Positions 41,829-47,415 of a DNA stretch of 47,415 bases are shown piece by piece. Each line of letters opens with the position of its first letter. Position 1 is the stretch's first letter. Source of the DNA: Nitrospiraceae bacterium (GTDB lineage: Bacteria > Nitrospirota > Thermodesulfovibrionia > UBA6902); the NCBI GenBank assembly GCA_020356065.1, contig CP070632.1, forward strand, positions 1,350,842 to 1,398,256. Direction: 5' to 3'. The notes under the pieces were generated by a model. That model was not told the origin of the DNA and made no database searches. It saw nothing but the letters and a program-made list of their open reading frames with translations. The translations under genes were made by a program, and so were the position numbers.

Positions 41829-41834
41829 TATAAT
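41829..41834 (+). promoter_or_regulatory. -10 box of the cation transporter gene, probably leaderless
   Basis: A perfect TATAAT with an upstream TG (extended -10, ATGTATAAT) ends eight bases before the ATG at 41843. TTGTTG at 41806-41811, 17 bases upstream, lies inside the palindrome arm. No ribosome site is seen. Confidence 0.5.
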
Positions 41835-41842
41835 CTAAAACT

Positions 41843-42715
41843 ATGTCACGTCTAAGAAAAGTCAGACAGGTCCTTCTATACACACTGCTGCTGAATGTCA
41901 TCGTGGCATTGGCCAAAGTCATATATGGTTATTCAATCGACTCCATCAGTATGCTCTCTGACGGATTTCATTCATTTTTTGACGGTACCTCCAATGTAGT
42001 GGGGCTTGTGGGAATATGGATAGCCTCTCATCCGCCTGATGAAAACCACCCGTATGGACACAGAAAATATGAGACCCTTGCCACCATAGCAATCGCTGTA
42101 CTGATTTTTGCTGCAGGGATGGAAATACTAAGAGAAACGTATTCCAGAATTCAGTCTCCCGGCGATATACAGGTTACCTGGGTCAGTTTTGTAATCATGG
42201 CAATTACACTGGCTGTTAATTTCAGTGTTATGACATATGAAACGAAAAAGGGCCGGGAACTGAAAAGCGATTTTCTTTTGGCAGATGCTTTGCATACCAG
42301 ATCAGATATTTATATATCCCTGTCTGTTATTGTCAGTCTTATCGCAGCGAAGGCCGGATATCCGGTCGTTGATATCATAGCGGCTCTCATCATTGTCTTT
42401 TTTATAGCAAAGATGGGATTCTTCATTTTAAAATCTGCGGCCTCTGTGCTCACGGATGAAGCCTGCATACATCCTGATGAGATCAGGGACGTTGTTACAT
42501 CAGTTACAGGTGTCATGGACTGTCATGGCATAAGAACAAGGGGAAATGAATCTTTTGTAAATATCGACCTTCATATACAGGTCAATCCGGAATTGAAAAT
42601 AGTTGACGCACATAAAGTCTCACATGCGGTTGAGGCCAATATTAAAAACCATTTCCCGGCAGTAATTGATATCGTAATCCATACCGAACCGTATAAGGGA
42701 AGAAAAAATCCCTGA
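41843..42715 (+). CDS. cation diffusion facilitator (CDF) family transporter
   Basis: CDF proteins export divalent metals such as Zn, Fe, Co or Mn in exchange for protons. The 290-residue product has six helices with the family motifs: SDGFHSFFDGTSN (residues ~34-46, site A Asp/His), HPYGHRKYE, and ADALHTRSDIYIS in helix 5. The C-terminal cytoplasmic domain (~205-285) has GVMDCHGIRTRG and VNIDLHIQV. The metal cannot be told from motifs alone. The next gene, hemB, encodes a likely zinc enzyme, but the two are separate units. Confidence 0.92.
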   Translation: MSRLRKVRQVLLYTLLLNVIVALAKVIYGYSIDSISMLSDGFHSFFDGTSNVVGLVGIWIASHPPDENHPYGHRKYETLATIAIAVLIFAAGMEILRETYSRIQSPGDIQVTWVSFVIMAITLAVNFSVMTYETKKGRELKSDFLLADALHTRSDIYISLSVIVSLIAAKAGYPVVDIIAALIIVFFIAKMGFFILKSAASVLTDEACIHPDEIRDVVTSVTGVMDCHGIRTRGNESFVNIDLHIQVNPELKIVDAHKVSHAVEANIKNHFPAVIDIVIHTEPYKGRKNP

Positions 42716-42871
42716 CTCTGTACTCTGGTCCTGAGTAAAAAAAACAAATTTGATATACTTAAGAAATTAAAAATCAAACATTAGAGAACAAAATTATGGA
42801 AGGTTTTTTATTCAATGAATCATTTTCTTATTTTTTACCTTTTACATTTTATTTTTTGAAAGGAGCTTAAT

Positions 42872-43846
42872 ATGCCTTTTCCGATACATAGACCGAGAAG
42901 ACTGAGATCAAACAGCATACTGAGAAGAATGGTCCGCGAGACAATGCTGTCACCCTCTGATCTTATTTATCCTTTATTTGTTACATTTGGTAAAGGAGTC
43001 AGGAAAAAAATATCGTCCATGCCGGGTTGCTTTCAGATGTCCGTAGATAACATTGTTAAGGAAGCGCAGAAAGTATACAGCCTTGGAATCCCGGCTATTA
43101 TTCTCTTTGGTATTCCGGAACATAAAGATGCCAAAGCATCGGAGGCGTACAGTCCCCAGGGCGATGTGCAGAAGGCAGTCAAGGCCATTAAAAACAAAGT
43201 TCCCGAGCTTATGGTTATCACTGATGTCTGTTTGTGCGAATACACAGATCACGGCCATTGCGGAGTTATCAGGAAGGGAAAGATTCTGAATGATCCCACT
43301 CTTGAACTCCTTGCAAAAGAGGCACTGTCCCATGCAAAAGCAGGAGCTGACATGGTAGCACCCTCTGATATGATGGATGGCCGTGTCGCCGTTATCAGGG
43401 ACATTCTGGACAGCAATGGTTATGATGATATCCCCGTGATGAGTTACGCGGCAAAATATGCCTCAGCCTTTTACGGTCCTTTCAGGGAAGCTGCAGAGTC
43501 TACCCCATCTTTTGGTGACAGAAAATCCTATCAGATGGATCCTGCCAACAGGAGGGAGGCCCTGAAGGAGGTTGCCCTGGATATCGAAGAAGGAGCTGAT
43601 ATTGTCATGGTTAAGCCGGCAATGAGTTATATGGATATTATCTCGGATGTGAAAGAGAATTTTGATCTGCCCGTTGCAGCCTATAATGTCAGCGGCGAGT
43701 ACTCTATGATAAAAGCAGCTGCAAAAATGGGATGGATAGATGAAACAAAAGTCATGATGGAGCTTCTTACCTCGTTCAAACGAGCGGGAGCAGACCTTAT
43801 CCTGACATATCATGCAGTAGAAGCGGCAAAAGAAATGAACAGATGA
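42872..43846 (+). CDS. hemB: porphobilinogen synthase (delta-aminolevulinate dehydratase) HemB
   Basis: HemB joins two 5-aminolevulinate molecules to porphobilinogen, the first common step toward heme, siroheme and corrinoids. The 324-residue product has both active-site lysines ([15 protein letters not shown] and [10 protein letters not shown]) and the cysteine-rich loop [13 protein letters not shown] of zinc-dependent enzymes. A GGAG ribosome site precedes the ATG. In this organism the product also feeds siroheme for DsrAB and heme for DsrJ and DsrM. Confidence 0.96.
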   Translation: MPFPIHRPRRLRSNSILRRMVRETMLSPSDLIYPLFVTFGKGVRKKISSMPGCFQMSVDNIVKEAQKVYSLGIPAIILFGIPEHKDAKASEAYSPQGDVQKAVKAIKNKVPELMVITDVCLCEYTDHGHCGVIRKGKILNDPTLELLAKEALSHAKAGADMVAPSDMMDGRVAVIRDILDSNGYDDIPVMSYAAKYASAFYGPFREAAESTPSFGDRKSYQMDPANRREALKEVALDIEEGADIVMVKPAMSYMDIISDVKENFDLPVAAYNVSGEYSMIKAAAKMGWIDETKVMMELLTSFKRAGADLILTYHAVEAAKEMNR

Positions 43847-43982
43847 TGGAATCATGGAGACTTGGAGTATTGAAACTTTTTGATTTTAATAAATTATTCC
43901 AACCCTCCATACTTCCGGTACTCCTATAAGCTAACACTATACGTCATACTGCATCCGGAAAACAATTAAATCTGCTGAGCAA

Positions 43983-43988
43983 TATAAT
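43983..43988 (+). promoter_or_regulatory. -10 box immediately before the RACo-like gene
   Basis: TATAAT ends only five bases before the ATG at 43994. There is no ribosome site, which fits a leaderless mRNA. The -35 region is weak. Confidence 0.4.
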
Positions 43989-43993
43989 TAACT

Positions 43994-45871
43994 ATGAAAA
44001 TTACCTTGTCGACAGGCCAAACGCTCGAGTCTACATCAGGGACCTCAATTCTGGCATCTCTTAAAGAAGCAGGGATTTTTCTCACCTCTTCTTGCGGAGG
44101 CAAAGGCGTCTGCGGCAAATGCAAGGTCATTGTCACATCAGGTGATGCAGATTCGAAATCAAAGATGAAACTTTCCCGGGAGGAGATCGGTCAGGGATAT
44201 GTCCTTGCATGCACCGCGTTCCCTTCCGGTGACCTTCTGATCGATATCCCCAAGGAGTCAATTCTCACGGTTGAGGGCAAGGTTGTCACAGGCAGATCAA
44301 AAGACCTGCTGGCATTATTACAGTCTACCGGCGCGACTATTGATCCGTTGAGCGAAAGATTTATTATGCAGCTACCGGCAGCCACTCTTGATGATAATAT
44401 CAGTGATCTCGAAAGGTTGAAAAGAGAACTGATGGCCAGGGGGCTTGGCTGTCTGAGAGTGCCTTTCAGGTTTCTAACCAATCTTGCTCAAACCATGAGA
44501 AAAGAGAACTGGCAAATTACATTGTCTACGATTCATACAGATGAGTGCTATGAAATTATCAACATTTTTGCCGGTGATCAGAAAGCGCCCCGGTATGGAG
44601 TAGCCCTTGATATCGGAACAACAACTGTAGTGCTCTATCTGGTGGATCTGACCAGTGGAGAACTGGTTGATGTTGCGTCAACCTATAATTCACAGATACG
44701 GTTTGGAGATGATGTCATTACCAGAATAGTTCATGCTACCGAGCATAAGGAATTAAATAATATACACAGGGCAGTCATCTCGGATGTGAATGATCTGTTA
44801 TCGCTTGTGGTCAGTAACCATGATTTAAACTCTGATGCCATTGACTGTTTTGTTATTGCGGGAAATACGACAATGACCCAGCTCTTTCTCGGCCTGGACC
44901 CGACCACAATCAGGGAAGATCCTTATATTCCAACCGCAAACATCTTTCCCCTTGCCTATGCAGGTGAGCTCGGGATCAGATCACACCGCAGCACCCCGAT
45001 TTACTCGTTCCCCTGTGTTGCCAGTTATGTAGGCGGTGACATAGTCGCCGGTGTTCTGGCCACTAGACTGCATGAGAAGGAAGAGATCAGCATTTTTATT
45101 GATATTGGAACAAATGGCGAAATAGTTATAGGCAATTCAGAATGGCTCATGTCTGCCGCCTGCTCTGCCGGGCCATGTTTTGAGGGAAGCGGAATAAAGC
45201 ACGGGATGAGGGCAACTGATGGAGCAATCGAGGACGTCCTTATAGATCCTGAATCAAAAGACGTGCAGATTAAAGTCATCGGTGATAATGTCCCGCCTGC
45301 AGGTATTTGCGGATCCGGCATGATCGATGCAGTTGCTGGGATGTTCCTTGCCGGCATTCTTGATCAGAAAGGCAAATTACAGGAAGATGTATCAGACAGG
45401 GTGAGACGAGGCGAAGACGGCCTTGAGTTTGTTGTTCATTCATCTGATGGAAGAGACATTGTTCTCACAGAACCTGATATAGAAAATCTGATCAGGGCCA
45501 AGGCAGCAATCTATGCCGGATTCGCAACGCTGTTACATGAAGTTGGATTTACCTTTGATGATGTACAGAAAGTATACATTGCCGGTGGCTTCGGCAAGTT
45601 TCTCGACATAGAAAAAGCAATCACCCTTGGCATGCTTCCCGAGATGCCAAAAGGCAAGTTTGAATACATGGGGAACACGTCTATTGTAGGATCATATCTC
45701 TGCCTTCTTTCCAGAAAAATGCGCTCAGAGGCTGAGGACATATCACAGAAAATGACCTACCTTGAACTATCGGTCTCCAATTCATTCATGGATGAATACA
45801 TGTCCGGGTTGTTCATTCCACACACAAACATGGAAGCATTTCCGGGCGTTAAAGCAATGATGAAGAAATGA
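43994..45871 (+). CDS. RACo-like corrinoid activation protein (ASKHA ATPase with N-terminal 2Fe-2S domain)
   Basis: The 625-residue product matches reductive activators of corrinoid proteins. Residues ~1-95 are a plant-type [2Fe-2S] ferredoxin with Cys34, Cys40, Cys43 and Cys73 (CGGKGVCGKC ... ACTAF). After a linker the ASKHA ATPase domain follows, with GVALDIGTTTVVLYLVDL, FVIAGNTTMTQLFLG, FIDIGTNGEIVIG, CSAGPCFEG and YIAGGFGKFLDIEKA. Such proteins use ATP to drive Co(II) to Co(I) reduction in methyltransferase systems or the corrinoid iron-sulfur protein of the Wood-Ljungdahl pathway. No corrinoid protein gene is adjacent, so the partner is unknown. hemB upstream is a separate unit but is thematically related through tetrapyrroles. 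Confidence 0.9.
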   Translation: MKITLSTGQTLESTSGTSILASLKEAGIFLTSSCGGKGVCGKCKVIVTSGDADSKSKMKLSREEIGQGYVLACTAFPSGDLLIDIPKESILTVEGKVVTGRSKDLLALLQSTGATIDPLSERFIMQLPAATLDDNISDLERLKRELMARGLGCLRVPFRFLTNLAQTMRKENWQITLSTIHTDECYEIINIFAGDQKAPRYGVALDIGTTTVVLYLVDLTSGELVDVASTYNSQIRFGDDVITRIVHATEHKELNNIHRAVISDVNDLLSLVVSNHDLNSDAIDCFVIAGNTTMTQLFLGLDPTTIREDPYIPTANIFPLAYAGELGIRSHRSTPIYSFPCVASYVGGDIVAGVLATRLHEKEEISIFIDIGTNGEIVIGNSEWLMSAACSAGPCFEGSGIKHGMRATDGAIEDVLIDPESKDVQIKVIGDNVPPAGICGSGMIDAVAGMFLAGILDQKGKLQEDVSDRVRRGEDGLEFVVHSSDGRDIVLTEPDIENLIRAKAAIYAGFATLLHEVGFTFDDVQKVYIAGGFGKFLDIEKAITLGMLPEMPKGKFEYMGNTSIVGSYLCLLSRKMRSEAEDISQKMTYLELSVSNSFMDEYMSGLFIPHTNMEAFPGVKAMMKK

Positions 45872-45950
45872 TCTCATATGAGGTTAAACTCTGACAATGA
45901 ATTATGATCCTCTAATTTAGCTCACTTTGTTCATAAATATTTAAGCCAAG

Positions 45951-46090
45951 GAGGTAAGCCTTAAAAAAGTTTTGGATACGGCGCAAAGCGTGGGGATATT
46001 CTCAAACTTAACACTTCATTAACGCTTAAACTGAGTATTGACGTACTGCTGTGAAAGCCGCTCCCGAAACTTTTTTTTAAAGCTTACCTC
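45951..46090. repeat. 140-base element with 25-27-base terminal inverted repeats
   Basis: GAGGTAAGCCTTAAAAAAGTTTTGG (45951-45975) is matched by the complement of 46064-46090 (GAGGTAAGCTTTAAAAAAAAGTTTCGG) apart from two substitutions and extra A's. About 88 bases lie between. It sits between convergent genes, the right arm overlapping the last codons of the minus-strand gene. The T-rich arms could stop transcription from both sides; the size and ends also fit a small non-autonomous mobile element. Confidence 0.7.
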
Positions 46091-46796
46091 ATTGGCTTTG
46101 TGAATATCGTGGGTCAGGTTTTACAAAAAAAGCTGAAACGATCGAGACCGTCATGAAAACCGAGCCAATAACAAATATCGTCTTTGCAATTGCATGATCA
46201 TGTCTCAGGAGACCCCATCTACCCAGTAAAACATTCCAGTCATGTATTCCGCCGCCTACAAGTGGCAGGACCATCGCCCGGGCATCGGCAACGTATTTAC
46301 TTATATTCAGAAAATTTTCTCCGAACCAGAACAGGCAGAACCATGCTGAAAGCCATTCTTTTCTCCTGATAAAATAGATAATAAGGATAAACGGCCATAT
46401 CAATTGACCGATAGTTCCTCCGAGAAATTGCGCCGTCTCTCCAAAGGGGCTGAAAAGGATATGGCCGGATTCATGAAAGGGCAGGTTAACATAATCAAGA
46501 AAGCACCATGCGTTGCGCTTTATCACCATGTAAAAGAAGAAAAAAGACATCAGGCAGATTATTATGAATTTTTTTGCTCTGTTTATACACCTGTCTGTTG
46601 CATCGATGTTTGTTTTGAGATTTGAATCAGTGGTGTTGTGCACTGCTCCAGATTGATCAGCATCGTATTTCGCAAACACGATCCCGCATTTCATGCACTC
46701 GGTATGACCCTGATGCAGGTACCCGCATTTTGGACAGGCTTCTTTATCCATGACAATGTTATGCGGCGCGTTTTTGTCTTCATCCATAATATGCAT
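46089..46796 (-). CDS. membrane protein with zinc ribbon and HExxH motif (M50-like)
   Basis: The 235-residue product opens with a zinc ribbon (Cys21-x2-Cys24 and Cys34-x2-Cys37, CPKCGYLHQGHTECMKC), then a linker and about five membrane helices from residue ~76. In or near the second helix it has LPFHESGHILFSPFG with the HExxH motif (His108-Glu109, His112) that is the zinc-binding catalytic centre in M50 site-2 proteases. The length and a lack of an obvious second-half NPDG motif make catalysis uncertain. It lies alone, convergent with the RACo-like gene, and its last bases lie in an inverted-repeat arm. Confidence 0.65.
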   Translation of the reverse strand: MHIMDEDKNAPHNIVMDKEACPKCGYLHQGHTECMKCGIVFAKYDADQSGAVHNTTDSNLKTNIDATDRCINRAKKFIIICLMSFFFFYMVIKRNAWCFLDYVNLPFHESGHILFSPFGETAQFLGGTIGQLIWPFILIIYFIRRKEWLSAWFCLFWFGENFLNISKYVADARAMVLPLVGGGIHDWNVLLGRWGLLRHDHAIAKTIFVIGSVFMTVSIVSAFFVKPDPRYSQSQ

Positions 46797-47301
46797 TTTA
46801 TATCCTGCTTCTCTTTCTTTGTTTCATATGTACAGCTTTCGTGTTTCGTCCTACTATACAATCGACTGTATGCTCATGATCCTGAAGCTTTTTGCCATTG
46901 AAGGAAATAAATCGCTCGTGGTTTTCTGATAACATCATGTTGTCTTCTGAATTGATGAAGGGCAAAGACTGGAGAATTGCATCCTTATCTTATGCGGAAT
47001 GTCGTTGGTAATTTTACATACGGCCACAAACAAAAAAATATGTTCTAAAGATAAATTAAAATAGTTCCGACATGATTAAAATAATATCTTCTATACTGGG
47101 CAACCCCTGGGATCAGATGTGAATATTGAAATAAAGTTTGCTGATAGGGCTGGTTCTTTTTGAATAAGCACATTATGAACCAGGGACGCAAATTGATAGA
47201 GATGTTAAGAATATTTGAATGTACACCTACAAATACTATGTTCGGTTAAAAGTATTTATTGAAATATGAATAGGAATAGACAGATACAAAGGAGGGACAT
47301 A
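46797..47301. other. intergenic stretch, no gene recognised
   Basis: About 505 bases of AT-rich sequence between the divergent zinc-ribbon membrane protein and the gene at the right edge. No frame, hairpin or repeat is convincing. The last 15 bases hold a strong AGGAGG ribosome site for the edge gene. Confidence 0.45.
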
Positions 47302-47415
47302 CTGTCGAAAAACTGTTGGCAATTTAAAAATTGTGGGCGAGAGCCGGGCGGAGTAAAAACAGCAGAACTTGGGATATGTTCTGCTACGAGCTATGAGCAA
47401 TATAATGGGAAAAAT
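47302..47415 (+). CDS. two-CW-domain-type protein, start only (cut by window edge), possible CTG start
   Basis: The frame running off the right edge encodes SKNCWQFKNCGREPGG followed by KTAELGICSAT, the characteristic start of small cysteine-rich proteins with CW-type repeats seen in sulfate reducers and other anaerobes; some are fused to signalling domains. Cysteines at codons 5, 11 and 26 look like metal or redox ligands. AGGAGG (47290-47295) is correctly placed for a start at 47302, but the codon there is CTG; the only other option is ATA at 47299. Either a CTG start is used or a base is wrong. Only 38 codons are visible. Confidence 0.65.
   Translation, partial: MSKNCWQFKNCGREPGGVKTAELGICSATSYEQYNGKN

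Overview
The window reads as a chromosomal segment of a Gram-negative, dissimilatory sulfate- or sulfite-reducing bacterium. It carries dsrA, dsrB, dsrD, dsrN, dsrC and dsrMKJOP together, with dsrD pointing to the reductive pathway. LolA and an outer-membrane porin indicate an outer membrane. The base composition is moderately AT-rich. The gene mix fits Nitrospirota (Thermodesulfovibrio-like) or Desulfobacterota; that placement is inference, because DsrAB lineage cannot be settled by eye.

Layout. (1) 1-3.9 kb is a gene-poor, eroded region: a broken HepT/MntA toxin-antitoxin pair, a 3' fragment of tRNA-Ala, a family 25 glycosyltransferase and a single-domain response regulator. (2) 4.0-6.0 kb holds cysteine synthase, a spermidine-synthase-like protein and a GIY-YIG protein. 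(3) 6.1-17.2 kb, all on the minus strand, is the sulfite-reduction locus. dsrA-dsrB-dsrD-dsrN plus an unrecognised small zinc-ribbon gene come first. dsrC, an RsbRD-N-like gene and dsrM-K-J-O-P follow, ending at a strong terminator. DsrAB reduces sulfite with DsrD as activator, DsrN amidates siroheme, DsrC carries the sulfur as a trisulfide, and DsrMKJOP feeds it electrons from the quinone pool. (4) 17.5-19.0 kb has pyrE and an orphan atpI/atpZ pair. (5) 19.1-27.1 kb is a cell-envelope region: uppP, ftsK, lolA, a polysaccharide deacetylase-like protein, a 43-residue protein, an EF-Tu-domain-2-like protein, a UpxY/NusG-like factor, a broken four-helix-bundle gene and a porin with a near-perfect sigma-54 promoter. 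(6) 27.3-33.7 kb has yebC-ruvC-ruvA-ruvB and queH-DUF2905-spoIID-queA. (7) 33.8-37.9 kb is the overlapping set phoH, a compact 7TM-HD protein, ybeY and a dgkA-PAP2 fusion. (8) 38.1-41.7 kb is rpmH-yidD-yidC-mnmE, conspicuously without rnpA. (9) 41.8-47.4 kb has a cation diffusion facilitator, hemB, a RACo-like corrinoid activator, a zinc-ribbon membrane protein with HExxH, and the start of a two-CW-type protein.

Two themes cut across these regions. Several families of short palindromic repeats fill the spaces between genes and have also entered coding sequence: twice in dsrN, in the lolA signal peptide, in the queH tail and at the ruvB ribosome site. Several genes also appear to have a -10 box so close to the start codon that their mRNAs would be leaderless. 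No CRISPR array, intact tRNA, rRNA or insertion sequence was seen. The most useful leads are the dsr-linked zinc-ribbon gene, the shared dsrA/dsrC promoter motif, the in-frame repeat insertions in dsrN, the sigma-54 porin promoter and the missing rnpA.
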